Made by a program: the position numbers and the translations under genes. From the NCBI GenBank assembly GCA_003254925.1, contig QANZ01052391.1:177077-241076 (forward strand): 64,000 nt of DNA, written 5' to 3'. The notes under the pieces were generated by a model. The model was not told the DNA's origin. It made no database searches and saw nothing but the letters and a program-made list of their open reading frames with translations. Shown here in pieces: positions 47,050 through 58,099 of this stretch. The stretch is from Chamaecrista fasciculata (lineage: Eukaryota; Streptophyta; Magnoliopsida; Fabales; Fabaceae). Position 1 is the first letter of the stretch. Each line of letters starts with the position of its first letter.

Positions 47050-47575
47050 ATAAAATTAGTTTACCAAACAATTCTTTTTTTGTTTTTCAAAATCTATTTT
47101 TAAAAATAGATTTAAGAACAATTTTAAAAAGGTGTTTTTAAAGATGAGAATCAAATAGGCCGAAGCCTTTCATAGAAATAAAAGGCTAGGCTGCAAATTG
47201 CCTTATTTCTAATGTTGTATTTATGATGATTTGGGCTGTAAATCTTCTAGTTTTCATATTAGAACTTAAGGTGTATTGCCTTGTTTTCTTATTCTAGTGC
47301 CTAGTAGAGAGAAGTTAGTTTTTTCTTGGATATATTGTATGCGTTGCTATGTTTTTTTGCTGTATTAGGCATTTGTGTCTTTTGTTGTATCTAACCTTTG
47401 TGCCTTCTTCATCAATTAAGTATAAAGTTGAGAAAAAAAGAAAAAGAAAAAAAAAATCAACTTGTGTTTATGTATAGAAATAAAATAAAAATATAATTTT
47501 TTAAAGATGAAAGTAAAAATTCACTCATCTAAAATTCAAGTGCCAAAAATATAATTTTGAGTTGGCAAAAGCACT
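47050..47575. other. Spacer, no gene seen
   Basis: T-rich and AT-rich; the segment 47160-47430 is closer to average composition but has no open frame of note. Confidence 0.4.
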
Positions 47576-47579
47576 TATA

Positions 47580-47960
47580 ATCTAAATTATGGGCAAGTCT
47601 TGGTTGTATCTCTAAACTTATTTTGTAGTCAATTATATCTTTAAAGTTTTACATTTGACTTAATTGTATCTCAAAATCTAATACCGTCTAAATCATTAAC
47701 GATAGATGACGACAATATGTTGCTGTCTATATTCTTTAGGGTAAAATTGACAAAAAAATATGAAAGTTTTGGGATAAAATGAACGCGAATATGAGAGTTT
47801 TATGGTACAATTGATATCAAAATAAAAAGATAAAAAATTACTTGCTAATCACCATGATGTTAGTATTTTCTGTTAACGATTTTGACAATAGTAAATCTTG
47901 AGATACAATTGAGTCAAATATAAAAATTATGGTATAAGACTACAAAAAAAAAATGTAAGA
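47580..47960. repeat. Foldback repeat, TTGTATCTC family
   Basis: The left arm GGTTGTATCTCTAAAC, TTTGACTTAATTGTATCTC and AATCATTAACGAT pairs with the right arm TGTTAACGATTTTGAC, GAGATACAATTGAGTCAAA and ATGGTATAAG. It abuts a hAT MITE. Confidence 0.6.
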
Positions 47961-47972
47961 ATACAAGTGGGA

Positions 47973-48612
47973 TAGGGGTGTTCAAACTTTGGTTTGGATC
48001 GGTTTAGACATTTTTTTTTCAACTGAACTGAACAAATTGGATGACAACTAAAGCCATTCAATCAATCCAGTCATTTTAGGTCAACCGAACCAATCCAAAC
48101 CGACTTTAATCGGTTTGGATTGGATCGGTTAATCGGTTCTATATATATTCATTAAGTTAAAAATATAAAAAATACAAAATATATAAAAATCTAGAAAATA
48201 TAAGAAAAGATTAGAAGCTGTAAATTGTGATGAAGGATGAAGGTTAAAGATGAAGTGATAAAGGAAGGATGAAGTGTAAAACTGTGAATTGTGAAATAAA
48301 AAGTGACTAAGTTTGAGTGTGAGAGACGACTAAATAAGGGAAAATAAAAAATGAAGAAATTAAGTTTAGAGATAGGGATGTTTTTTATTTAATATAATAT
48401 GAATAATATTTAATTAAATTATTAATATGGTTCGGTTTGGTTCGGTTTGGTTCGATCGGTTTTTGGTTTTCAAAACTAACCGAACTGAACTAATCGGTTT
48501 TCATCATTTTTCATCCAATTCAACCAATTAAATAATTAGTTTTGGTCAATTTTGATCGGTTTGGATTGAATTGATCGGTTGAGTTTGAATTGGATTGGAT
48601 TTGAACAGCTTT
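47973..48612. mobile_element. hAT MITE with GGTTTGGAT-type arms
   Basis: A 640-bp element with a perfect 8-bp duplication AAGTGGGA (47965-47972, 48613-48620). The left end is TAGGGGTGTTCAAAC and the right end, on the other strand, is AAAGCTGTTCAAATCC. Both arms repeat GGTTTGGATTGGATCGG-like words in opposite orientation. The layout is the same as that of 2074-2682 and 13168-13804. Confidence 0.88.
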
Positions 48613-48620
48613 AAGTGGGA

Positions 48621-48920
48621 CTTACCCCATAATTTGGGAATGTTTTTACCTTTTAAGTAAAATAGTAATTTGATGGGCCTAGTCCACTTTTCTGTACCAA
48701 AAATAAAAAAATAGTAATTTGATCCCTAAAGATTATTAAAAAATTAAAATATATAATTTAATATCTAAAAGAATCAAACAATATATTTCTTAATTTATGA
48801 AAACGACTAATGGATATACATTTTAATTTTCCCAGCATCTAACTAGTATATCGTTTACCTCATTCCAAAATTGAATTGTGCGTTTCCATTTTTGAAAAAT
48901 CGAGTTATCATAGATGGAAT
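48621..48920. repeat. Spacer with a TTTAGTCC-type foldback fragment
   Basis: 48690-48920 contains AATAGTAATTTGATCCCTAA and the partly complementary ATTGAATTGTGCGTTTCC side, a decayed member of the dispersed family. No gene. Confidence 0.45.
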
Positions 48921-48924
48921 TGCT

Positions 48925-49556
48925 ATAATATTGGCCCAAAAAGAAAAAAACGTGGCACATTTTGGATTTATTAGCAAGTTATAAAATAGTTTTAATATTA
49001 AAAACTCATAAATGTATTTCAGATGGCGTATGGACATTTTCCCTTTCATTCTCCAACCGTAGACGCCAAGAACCCTAACAGGTACTGCTTTCTCTGCCTG
49101 CTCTTACATCACACTCTGTTTCTTCTTCCTTCAAATCTCAATATGGGTTTTTCGTAACGAAGCTTATAGTTTTTCCCACTTCCATTTCGCTCTTACGTCT
49201 ATTTCTCTATTCCTAATTGCTCAGAGATCTGATATGTGTCTTTTTTTTGGCCTTTGTTCTGTATTGGTTAGAGGGATGGGATCTTAGATAAAAATCCTGC
49301 AACTTGAAATCTTTCAAATTTATTACGTTTGAGCTTGAGAACTTGCCATTTGAATGAATTTGAGCGGAAAATAGAGGTGGGTTTAAGGTTTATCACATTG
49401 TATTTTTTTTTTCCCTTGTTTTTTAATCACATTGTGTTGATTTTTGTTTCTGGTTCTGTAGGCTTGTATGGATAACATAATGACCTGGTTAATTTGTCAG
49501 AAGATTTAACAAGCACACAATATTGTCCTGCCTAGTCTTTGTTATTTACTTTTCTA
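48925..49556 (+). promoter_or_regulatory. BPC promoter and 5' leader with intron
   Basis: GGCCCA at about 48932 and AACCCTAA at 49071-49078 are Site II-like and telo-box-like words, common near transcription starts of growth-related plant genes. CAG|GTACTG at 49081/49082 and TCTGTAG|GCTTG at 49461/49462 are good splice sites for a 380-bp leader intron (49082-49461) with a T-rich 3' end. Leader introns are common in BPC genes; the exact start of transcription is not visible. Confidence 0.5.
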
Positions 49557-50405
49557 ATGGATGGGGATAATGGTCTTAACATACGTAATTGGGGTTACTA
49601 TGAACCCACAACATCGTCCTTTAAGAGCCATCTTGGTCTCCAGCTTATGCCGTCAATGCCTGAAAAACCAATGCTTGGAGGGCGCAATGCCTCAGTATTA
49701 GTGGGTGCCAATGTGGCATTTCAAATTAGGGACATTGGGATGCCACCAGCAACGTACCCGATGGATTACATGAGGGATGCCTGGATTAGTCCGAGAGAGA
49801 AGTTTTTGAATATGATTCCTACAAATCAGACTAACTATGTTGTTGTTCCTGAGGCATCTTCAGCACATCACATGCAGTTGACTCAACCTCCGGACGTATC
49901 GAAGGAAGAAAGACCAGCGGAAGAGGCACCCGTTGAGAAGGCCTGTGGCACTGGTAAGAAGAGGCAGGGGTCCAAGATGCCCAAATCTCCCAAGGCAAAG
50001 AAGCCCAAGAAAGGGCTTTGTGTGCCAGAGGATGAGAATTGTCGTTCAGTTCAAAGAGCGAGGACACCGAAGAAAACTACTGAAATTGTAATAAATGGGA
50101 TTGGTATGAATGTTTCCAGTATACCTATTCCAGTTTGTTCTTGCACTGGGACGCCTCAACAGTGTTACAGATGGGGTTCTGGTGGTTGGCAATCTGCTTG
50201 TTGCACAACAGGCATGTCAGTGTATCCATTGCCTATGAGTACAAAGCGGCGTGGTGCTAGGATTGCTGGAAGAAAAATGAGTATAGGAGCTTTTACGAAA
50301 GTCTTAGAGAAACTTTCGGCGGAGGGTTTTAACTTTTCTAATCCAATTGATTTGAAGACTTATTGGGCAAAACATGGCACCAACAAGTTTGTCACTATCA
50401 GGTAG
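49557..50405 (+). CDS. BPC1/2-like: BASIC PENTACYSTEINE (BBR/BPC) GAGA-binding factor, class I
   Basis: A 282-aa single coding exon from ATG 49557 to TAG 50403-50405. The N terminus MDGDNGLNIRNWGYYEP, followed by HLGLQLMPS, is the class I BPC signature. Residues about 132-151 are Lys-rich (GKKRQ...KAKKPKK), a nuclear signal. The last 90 residues are the BPC DNA-binding domain with the five invariant cysteines C194, C196, C203, C215 and C216. They continue through KRRGARIAGRKMS and end WAKHGTNKFVTIR, the usual C terminus. BPC proteins bind GA-rich sequence and act in homeotic and developmental gene control through Polycomb contacts. The length (282 aa) is normal for class I. Small oddity: the pentacysteine stretch has WGSGGW where I would expect WGNGGW. 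The upstream non-ATG extension of the frame is not used. A leader intron probably precedes it. Confidence 0.95.
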   Translation: MDGDNGLNIRNWGYYEPTTSSFKSHLGLQLMPSMPEKPMLGGRNASVLVGANVAFQIRDIGMPPATYPMDYMRDAWISPREKFLNMIPTNQTNYVVVPEASSAHHMQLTQPPDVSKEERPAEEAPVEKACGTGKKRQGSKMPKSPKAKKPKKGLCVPEDENCRSVQRARTPKKTTEIVINGIGMNVSSIPIPVCSCTGTPQQCYRWGSGGWQSACCTTGMSVYPLPMSTKRRGARIAGRKMSIGAFTKVLEKLSAEGFNFSNPIDLKTYWAKHGTNKFVTIR

Positions 50406-51814
50406 ATGCTTAGATGTTTGTTGTGGAACTGGCCTCTTATTTCATTCAGCCCGTTGCCCGTTGATCATGTATATATGTGTATTTGGCTTTAGACAGAGGC
50501 CTTTTAGATTGTTTGTAGCACAAGAATTTTCTAAGTGTTATGACATTCCATTTATCTTTTAATTAATACTTATGTTCGGTTCAGTTCTTTGGATTTTGTA
50601 CATGAGAATTCAATCTTGTGGTTTTTGGTCCTGATAGGGAACTAGCAAATGATACCTTTTTCAATATATTTAGCGGAAATATTTTGTGTTCATGAACATA
50701 TACTTTTGGCGAATGGATACTGCTTCCAGGTATGTTTTTTATTTGTTTTTCATGCATTACTTTCAGCTAAATATGAAAGTTATGATTGAGAATTATGATT
50801 ATTTAGGGATTTGACTGCGGGTCTTCAGTCTTCTTGATGAAGTTTTCCTGCTTCCAACAATACTCTGAATTTTTATGAAGCTAAATCTGGTTCAAGCCAT
50901 TATGAGTTTATGACTAGTATGTACCAACCTTGAAATTTTAAGTTTAGTCTTGCTTTATATTCTTAAACTAGATTGTCATTTGGAACCTTTACTTGCCCCT
51001 AAAGCAATGTCCCAAATTTTGAACCAGTAAATTGCATGAGTTTCTAACCTGGGAAGTATACAATCTTTCATTCAGTTATAAATAAACCAGATAGGCAAGA
51101 AATTAAAGATTGAGTAAGGTTTTCCGAATAGTAAGGTGGGAATTCTATGCCGTAAAAGAAAGTAGCTGGACAAGCAAAAAAACTGTGAAGAAGGGGAATG
51201 ACAGTATCTGGATGTTGCTAACTTTTGCAAATCTGTTGTTGACTACTTGTTATGTTTGTTAATGTCTTATACTCATGCATCCTTTGCATAATTAATTGTA
51301 TGCAATTTTAGATTACGTATATTCCTTGACAAGTAGTTTTATAGTCTTGTTTGGCTGAGTGTTTAGTATTTACTGATAAATATTTAAAGAAAATGGGAAA
51401 TGTTAATATCTGGATGTTGCAGACTCTTACAGAGATAGTTTGTTGTTGTTGTTTTTGTTTTGTATGTTAGTTTCATATACTCAGAAGCATTGTTTTTTAC
51501 ACTGGGATGCAAGAATTTTTGTTTTATTGTTTGCTATTTGAGAAAGTGGAGGCGATACAGTGAGTGTATATCTTTAACTGGTGAAACGAAAAATTTGTTG
51601 AAATCATTAGAGAACTTAGATAAAACTTATCTGCAAAGTTACTGAGAGATGAAAATACTGACACAGACACACATAGAATTACATATAGCAGCGCTTCTAG
51701 ATAGGAAAATTATTAAGAAAAATCTTTCACACTCATTTCAAAATAAAAATACAGTTTTTGAGATAATTCACTGTTGGAGATCTAGAGCTCTTGAGAGTTT
51801 TAATTTTTCATAAG
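50406..51814 (+). other. BPC 3' region and downstream spacer
   Basis: No further gene. A segment at about 51580-51675 (GAGAACTTAGATAAAACTTA, CTGCAAAGTT, GAGATGAAAAT) recurs in altered form at about 58480-58550, next to a BPC relic, so it belongs to the old duplicated block. Confidence 0.5.
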
Positions 51815-51829
51815 ATTGTCCTTTTGGAT

Positions 51830-52172
51830 GTGTGGTCATACTATAAAAGACAAGATCATGAATGAGATATCAAAGAGGAAGTTGGAATAGCATCCATCGT
51901 AAAGAAATTGGTTGAAATACGCTCTAGGTGGTTCGGGTATGTACAAAGAAGACCTGTGGAGGCTCCGGTACGCAGAATTGACCAAATGGTTGATTATCCT
52001 ATAACCCGGGGAAGGGGAAGATCTAAGAAAATTATCCACAAAACTATCCGGAAAGATTTATCTATCAATAACCTAACGGTTGACTTGTGCAAGGATAGAA
52101 CGTGTTGACATCAGTTGATCCATATAACCGACTTCACCTAGTGGAAAAATGCTTGGTTGTTGTTGTTATTGT
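51830..52172 (+). mobile_element. 5'-truncated RTE-type LINE
   Basis: A 343-bp fragment bounded by a perfect 15-bp target duplication ATTGTCCTTTTGGAT (51815-51829, 52173-52187) and ending in a TTG-rich tail. The frame 51908-52108 encodes the end of the reverse transcriptase protein, with RWFGYVQRRP and RGRGRSKK, motifs typical of the C terminus of plant RTE LINEs. Stop codons and a frame change separate the start of the fragment from this frame. It is dead on arrival, as most LINE copies are. Confidence 0.9.
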
Positions 52173-52187
52173 ATTGTCCTTTTGGAT

Positions 52188-52930
52188 TTGGCTTTTGTCA
52201 AATTTCATCTCCTAAATGCAATTGTGATAGTTAGTGATGGTTGAAGATAAATGTTAACTGATGATTGATGAGAGTATTTTGGTTATTTCTGTGCTTATCT
52301 AACTAAGCCATAGTGGCTGACTCTTTCTGGAATCAGGACTAGTTGAGTTATAACAAGTATATCTGTATATAAACTTAAGTGTACTCAAGTATATATATTC
52401 TGGAATCAGGACTAATTAGTAATCATCCCTTTTAATTTTTCTGTTCAAATTTCAAAGTTGTTGCTGGTGGAGTCAACTTTATTTTAAGTGTACTCAAGTA
52501 TATTTGTCTATTTTTTCATTTAAAGATAAGAAAGTGGAAAAAAAAAACAGACGGGGGACTTTTTGAGTGATCAATTAAATGATAAAGATATAACTAATTG
52601 TAAGTAATGAAATATGTATGTCTTTTTCAAACATAATGTTATCATGTTATTCATAAATATGTTATTGATCTAATGGTAAAATTTTTTCACTATTTTTGCA
52701 TTAAAAAATAATCTAATTAAAGTTCTCTCTTGTGAATGATCACCAGTAAATTTTCATGTTGTGTTATTAAAGCAATTTTTTTTTGCCCACATATAATTAT
52801 TAACCCACAAAAAAAATTCTATGAAAGCAAGTTCTAAGGGGAGAGGATTCTTAGCTGCAGAGATCCAAGAGGAAATTGGCTAAAGGATTCATCAAATGAT
52901 ATAATCAACTATATGAAGATTATGACTAAT
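52188..52930. other. Spacer, no gene seen
   Basis: AT-rich. AAGTGTACTCAAGTATAT occurs twice (about 52377 and 52486), a short local direct repeat. Nothing else. Confidence 0.5.
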
Positions 52931-52932
52931 TT

Positions 52933-54624
52933 GGGTGCGTTTGGTTTCCCCTTTATCTCTCATTTATCTCCCATTACTCCTTTAATACCAGAGTTGTAAA
53001 AAATTTTGTTTGTTTCACAGTTATCTTTCCCTTCTTTATTTTTCTCCTTTATCTCTCCTTTAACTTCTCAAATTACTAACATATCCCTACTCAACTACCT
53101 ATAATTACCTACTTTTTACTATAAAATAATAAAATACTCAAAGGGTATATTTGTAAATTGCATATTAAAATATTTTTATTTATTACCCTTACAACTTTCT
53201 CTCTCCATTCATCTTTTCTTACTATTTTTTTTCTTACTCACACCTCTCTCTCTTATATTATATTATATTATATTATATATATAATTTATATTAATTTACT
53301 TAAAAAATAATTTTAGTCTTTGAAATTATACCAACTCAATAAGTCAATACTTGAGTCATCAAAATATATAATTTTTGATATGTTGGTATCCCTTCCTCTA
53401 TTTTTTCAATTATTTTAATAATATTTTTTAGAGTCAAAATTTAAAATAAAATAATTAAGTCCATGTTATTTACATTTTAATTCATGAAATAAAATATATA
53501 ATCAAGACCCAAAAAATATAAATTTTGGTCCCTCTTGCAGTATATATATGAATAATATTTTTTGTGATGTAAAAATTTATGAACATATTTAAAAAACAGT
53601 AATGGGAAAAAATATATAATTCATTCCCCAAAACTTTACAATTTGGTTCTTCTTCCAGTATATATATAAGTAATATTTTTTGTAGTGTAAAAATATAAAA
53701 ACAAAATTCAAACCACAGGGTCAATTGGTAATTTTTGAGGGACCTATTTGTATATGTATCCAAAACTTTAAAGTTCTCATTTTAGTCCCTAAATAATATG
53801 TATCCAGGGACCTATTTGTACTTTTTTGAAAAAATTTTGGGTCAATTGGTAATTTTTGTAAATTTGTTATGGTTAAAATTACAAAATAGCTCCAAAGTGT
53901 CAGGTTTAAAACCACAGGGTACCAAATTGAAATAGGGTCAAACCACAGGGTACCACCGTGTAATTTACCCAAAAAAGATACATATTGGTCCATCATTCAG
54001 TATATGGCTAATATTTTTGGTTCTGCAACTACTGAAGAAATTTTTTTTGAAAAATATATAATTCATACCCTAGAAAATATACATTTTGGTCCCTCCTATA
54101 TTATATACATGGGTAATATTTTTTGTAGTATCAAAATTTTAAAATAAAATTAAAAGACGGTAAACAGGAAAAATATATAGTCTAGTCCCCAAAATTTTAC
54201 AATTCACTACTCAAAAATTACATTTTGGTCCCACATTCACACCTCCATCCTCCTTTATCTTACCACTCCAAAAATCTCCTTTATTAACTTCCTCCTTTAG
54301 CACAAATTTCGAGGCAATCATTACTCATACTACTTTTTTAACACCAAAACCCCAAAAAAAATAACCACTCCTTTATCCTCCTTTATTTTTACCATTTTTA
54401 CCCCTATACAAATTTAAAATACCAATACAATTATTTCAACCCACCACAATCATTACATACCCTTTAAACTAATTTCACATCATAATTCCTCCTTTATCTC
54501 TCATTTTCCCAAACAACATTTATTAAAAACCTCCTTTATAACACAAATTCTTCACCTCTCTCCTTTATTACCTCCCCCATTCCTTTATCCTCCTTTAACT
54601 TAACCTCCCCATCCAAACGCACCC
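52933..54624. mobile_element. 1.7-kb TIR element with CCTTTATC-rich ends
   Basis: Left end GGGTGCGTTTGGTTTCCC; right end, on the other strand, AGGGTGCGTTTGGATGGGG. Both flanks repeat CTCCTTTATC or its kin for 100-350 bp. GGG...GTTTGG termini resemble PIF/Harbinger (Tourist) elements, but the flanks (TTT on the left, TAA on the right) give no clean 3-bp duplication. No transposase frame. The interior at 53470-54240 has four imperfect copies of a roughly 100-bp unit (AATATTTTTTGTAGTGT, TTTTGGTCCCTC, CAGTATATATA), interrupted by unrelated repeat DNA at 53705-53970. Confidence 0.65.
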
Positions 54625-54814
54625 TAAAAAAAGAAAAAAATATATGACGATTTAATATCTCACATAGCATTTTTTTCATTTGTTTTGTAATTAATTTTTA
54701 ATCCACAAACTTATTTTTATTCTATCAAACTCATTTGCATTTATTAAAAACCCCTTTATTCATTTACTTTTATTATTATACATTGATATAATAAAACTTT
54801 TTCCCTTTTTAAAA

Positions 54815-55330
54815 AGGCCAAAGTATTAAACTGGTCCCTTATGTATGGGGTAGGTTTCAAATTGGTCCATTATCCTCCATTTGTTTCAGATTGGTCATAT
54901 ATGTTTCCATGATGTTTCAAATTGGTCCAAAATACTCAAATTGATCATATCTCTCTTATTTCAAGCTCAAATGCAACGAATTCAGAGCAACACGTTTCTT
55001 TTGACGAGTACTTTGGAACTATTAACAAATAGGGTCAAATCGAGCTCCAAAAGTGAATAACTCGTTTCACGGTCAAATAAGTGAAATTGGTTTTATCTAT
55101 CTTGTTCGAAGTTCGAATGTGACGAATTTGAAGCTATGTACTAATTTTTGAAGAGTTTTTTTTTTTATTTCTTTTCAGTTAAGATCAATAGCAAATGAGG
55201 TTTCCAAAATATTTTTGGGACCAATTTGAAATATCATAGAAATAAATAGAACCAATTTGAAACAAATGAAATATAAGAGACCAATTTAAAACCTACACCA
55301 TATATAAGGAACCAATTTGAGACTTTGGCC
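54815..55330. mobile_element. Foldback MULE-like element abutting the PPR gene
   Basis: Left end GGCCAAAGTATTAAACTGG; right end, on the other strand, GGCCAAAGTCTCAAATTGG. The arms contain spaced TTCAAATTGGTCC motifs and their complements, and the inner part resembles the 45458 element (TCATATCTCTC, TCGAGCTCCAAAA). I see no convincing 9-bp duplication. It ends about 177 bp before the PPR start codon. Confidence 0.65.
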
Positions 55331-55506
55331 TCGTGAAAAATAACGAAAACCTATTCTCATTCCACACCCAGAAAACCTATTCTTCTTGTTCCACATCGTC
55401 CAGCCGCTTCTCTAAGAATACTGTTTTGATCTATCAGTTTCTATCAAAAGGAGAAGGCTTTGTGGGTTTGTTGAAGAATCTGTATTTTTCAATTGAAATA
55501 TTCAAC

Positions 55507-57150
55507 ATGTTGTTTTCTAAATCTTCCACCAGGTATGCTTTTCCCAAATTTCCTCTCTTTCTTCCCTCTTTCCCTTTTTGCCTCAATTTCAACTTCTCTC
55601 TTCATTCCAATTCCCAAAACCCCAATGATATTCGTGATGCTGTTGCTTCTTTTAGTTTCTTGCTTCAAAATCGTCCTTTACCCTCTGTAACCGAATTCAA
55701 CAAGATTCTGGGAGCCATTGTAAGGATGAAACAATATTCCACTGCTATCTCACTTTGTTCATTGGCAGAGTTGAAAGGGGTCTTTCCATCTTTAGTTTTT
55801 TGGAGCATTTTGATTAATTGTTACTGCCATGTAGGTGAGATGGATTTTGCTTTCTCTGTATTGGGAAAGATTCTCAAGATGGGTCACCAACCAGATACCA
55901 TAACTTTGACTACATTAATGAAAGGACTGTGTATCAATAAAATGGTTAGAGAAGCACTGTCCTTTCATGATGAGCTAATTGCAAAAGGGTTTTCTTTAAA
56001 TCTAGTTAGCTACAATACCTTAGCAGATGGGCTTTGTAAATCAGGTAGAACAACAGCTGCCTTTCAATTGCTGCAAATGATGGAAAATCTTGACATTAAG
56101 CCTAATGTAGTTACGTACAATACGATCATTGACGGCCTTTGTAAGGCCGGACTCATAGCTGAGGCACATAATTTGTATTCAAAAATGATTGAACAGAGAA
56201 TTTTGCCTAATATTGTCACTTATACCTCTCTAATACATGGTTTTTGCGGTGTGAGTCGATGGGAAGAAGCTTATGGATTGCTTTATGATATGTTTCAGAA
56301 TCACATCAACCCTAATGTTAACACCTATACTGTACTGGTTGATGCATTTTGCAAAGAAAGAAGAATGGTAGAAGCCTTAGCTGTATTGACTATGATGATG
56401 AAGTATGGTTTGAACCCTGATGTTGTTACCTATGGTGCTTTGATGGATGGATATTGTTTGATAAATAACGTTGATGTGGCTAGAGACCTATTTAATAGGA
56501 TGATTCAAAGTGGTTTGGCTCCTAATGTTGTTAGTTATAGTATATTGATTAATGGATATTGTAAGAGTAATATGGTAGATGAAGCTGTCAATATCTTTAA
56601 GGAGATGCGTTGCAAAAGTTTAAATCCAAATATTGTTACTTATACCTCTCTTATTGATGGCTTGTGTAAGTCGAGAAGAATCTCATATTTGCAGGATCTT
56701 TTTCATGAGATGTGTGATAGCGGTCAACTACTCACTATAATCACTTGTAATGTCTTATTAGATGCATTATACAAATGGAACCATCTCGATGAGGCAGTCG
56801 CCTTATTTAAACGAATCATAGATCGAGGAATTCATCCTACTGCCAACACATACTCTATAATCATTGATGGTTTGTGCAAAGGTGGTAGAATAAATATTGC
56901 ACAAAAGGTTGTTCGGCTACTTCTAGCCAACGGCTATCCTCTAACTGTCCATTCCTACACCTCTATGATCAGTGGACTTTGTAAAGAGGGTTTGTTTGAT
57001 AAAGCAATGACTTTGCTTTATGAAATGGAAGAGAATGGCTGCCTCCCTGATTATGTAACTTATAAAGTAATAATTCATGAACTTCTTAAAAAAAATGAAA
57101 ATGAGAAGGTAGAGAAGGTTCTTCAAGAAATGAAAGTCAGAGGCTTGTAA
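55507..57150 (+). CDS. P-class PPR protein, restorer-of-fertility-like, mitochondrial
   Basis: An intronless 547-aa protein. The start is the first in-frame ATG, 55507; the frame is open further upstream but has no earlier ATG. Residues 1-40 are rich in Ser, Phe and Lys/Arg with no acidic residue, as expected of a mitochondrial targeting peptide. Thirteen 35-residue PPR motifs tile exactly from 61 to 515 and a last, 32-residue one fills 516-547. The style (EFNKILGAIVRMKQY, DAFCKERRMVEA, MISGLCKEGLFDKA, EENGCLPD) is that of the RFL clade, which includes cytoplasmic male sterility restorers and RNA-processing factors. There are no E or DYW tails. Residues 5 and 35 of repeats 1-13 read NS, SD, TN, NN, NN, TN, TD, GN, SN, TT, NT, ST, TD. 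By the known code this suggests binding near C-G-A-Y-Y-A-G-N-A-N-Y-N-G. The actual target is unknown. Confidence 0.93.
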   Translation: MLFSKSSTRYAFPKFPLFLPSFPFCLNFNFSLHSNSQNPNDIRDAVASFSFLLQNRPLPSVTEFNKILGAIVRMKQYSTAISLCSLAELKGVFPSLVFWSILINCYCHVGEMDFAFSVLGKILKMGHQPDTITLTTLMKGLCINKMVREALSFHDELIAKGFSLNLVSYNTLADGLCKSGRTTAAFQLLQMMENLDIKPNVVTYNTIIDGLCKAGLIAEAHNLYSKMIEQRILPNIVTYTSLIHGFCGVSRWEEAYGLLYDMFQNHINPNVNTYTVLVDAFCKERRMVEALAVLTMMMKYGLNPDVVTYGALMDGYCLINNVDVARDLFNRMIQSGLAPNVVSYSILINGYCKSNMVDEAVNIFKEMRCKSLNPNIVTYTSLIDGLCKSRRISYLQDLFHEMCDSGQLLTIITCNVLLDALYKWNHLDEAVALFKRIIDRGIHPTANTYSIIIDGLCKGGRINIAQKVVRLLLANGYPLTVHSYTSMISGLCKEGLFDKAMTLLYEMEENGCLPDYVTYKVIIHELLKKNENEKVEKVLQEMKVRGL

Positions 57151-57250
57151 AGAAAATAAGTTCATGTAAGGTAATGTTATTCCAGTTCCCATTACACATA
57201 TATTTCTATTTCTATGGAGTTTGGCAAATGGGTGTATCTTTTGTGTCAAT
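57151..57250 (+). other. PPR 3' untranslated start, shared with the 61.9-kb relic
   Basis: The first tens of bases after the stop (for example GTAATGTTATTCCAGTTC) are repeated downstream at 61906-61926. That shows the relic there came from this gene or a close paralogue. Confidence 0.6.
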
Positions 57251-57251
57251 T

Positions 57252-57440
57252 AGAAGGCCTCAACAATGTCATAGATGGCACACTTGCTTGTTGCTTAACA
57301 ACATTTCAATGCATGCATAGCTTATTAGTACCATGCATCATAGTGAGATGATAGCCTAAAGAAAATCAATGTAGTAGCATTCACTAAACTTGCAGCCAAT
57401 GTATCCATATCATTTGAAGACTTCTATTGGTGTTTGTGAT
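57252..57440 (+). pseudogene. Relic of the BPC gene 3' end
   Basis: CCTCAACAATGTCATAGATGG and CTTGCTTGTTGCTTAACAAC match the part of the BPC gene encoding PQQCYRW and SACCTT (near 50153-50210). Further on, TATCATTTGAAGACTTCTATTGG matches the end of the gene (near 50345-50366). Large internal differences leave no reading frame. It directly follows the PPR gene's 3' end, about 7 kb from the intact BPC gene. Confidence 0.65.
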
Positions 57441-57444
57441 GCAG

Positions 57445-58090
57445 GTTTTTTTATGTTTTAGATCGTTTGTTGTACACCTTTTAAGCTTGTATAAATTATG
57501 ATGTATTCACTTGCTTGCCAATCGCAAGATAGTTTCTTGTTTATAAATTAATTATTAATAATTACATTAGTATTCATATAAATTATAAAATAACTATGAT
57601 GTATTTTTTGGTAATAGAGTAATGATATGTTCTTCTCACTATGAAGTCAGACAAGAAAAGGAAACTCGAATCGTAGAAATGTAGAGAACATGAGAGAGAA
57701 AGGGGATGATTAGTTAATTGGGTACCTTCCTTTGACGGGTTTTTATTTTTTTTTAATGATTTTTGTACTGCATATAATTATAATTTTTTAAAGTAAAGGA
57801 CAATTTAAACTTGGAATGAATCATAGGAAAATAGATCCCCTAGAGTTGAGGATCCTGCATTCCTCTATATTTAGGCAATTATATGTGTCCAAAACTATTA
57901 CGCTGCCTCCTAATGTTAAATGAAACTGAACATTCCATTGTAAATTTGAATTGAAATTGTGGTTGACAGTATTTAAGATAAGCATAGGGAATTATGCACC
58001 TTGATATGTTGCCTCATTACCCGTGGACTATGCCTGCTAATTGAAATTGTCAAACTTGATCTCTTAATGAAGAGGACTAGATTCTGAAAC
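57445..58090. other. PPR-like 3' flank and spacer
   Basis: GTTTGTTGTACACCTTTTAAGC near 57468-57487 and AAGATAGTTTCTTGTT near 57527 recur at 61970-62026. The rest is AT-rich spacer without a gene. Confidence 0.5.
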
Positions 58091-58099
58091 TTAAGTCCA

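Noticed and set aside
54815-55330. 9-bp target duplication for the foldback before the PPR gene
   Set aside because: The flanking 9-mers agree at only about five positions, no better than expected in AT-rich DNA.
56941-57249. 102-codon minus-strand frame at the PPR 3' end
   Set aside because: Antisense shadow of the PPR gene with no recognisable motif.
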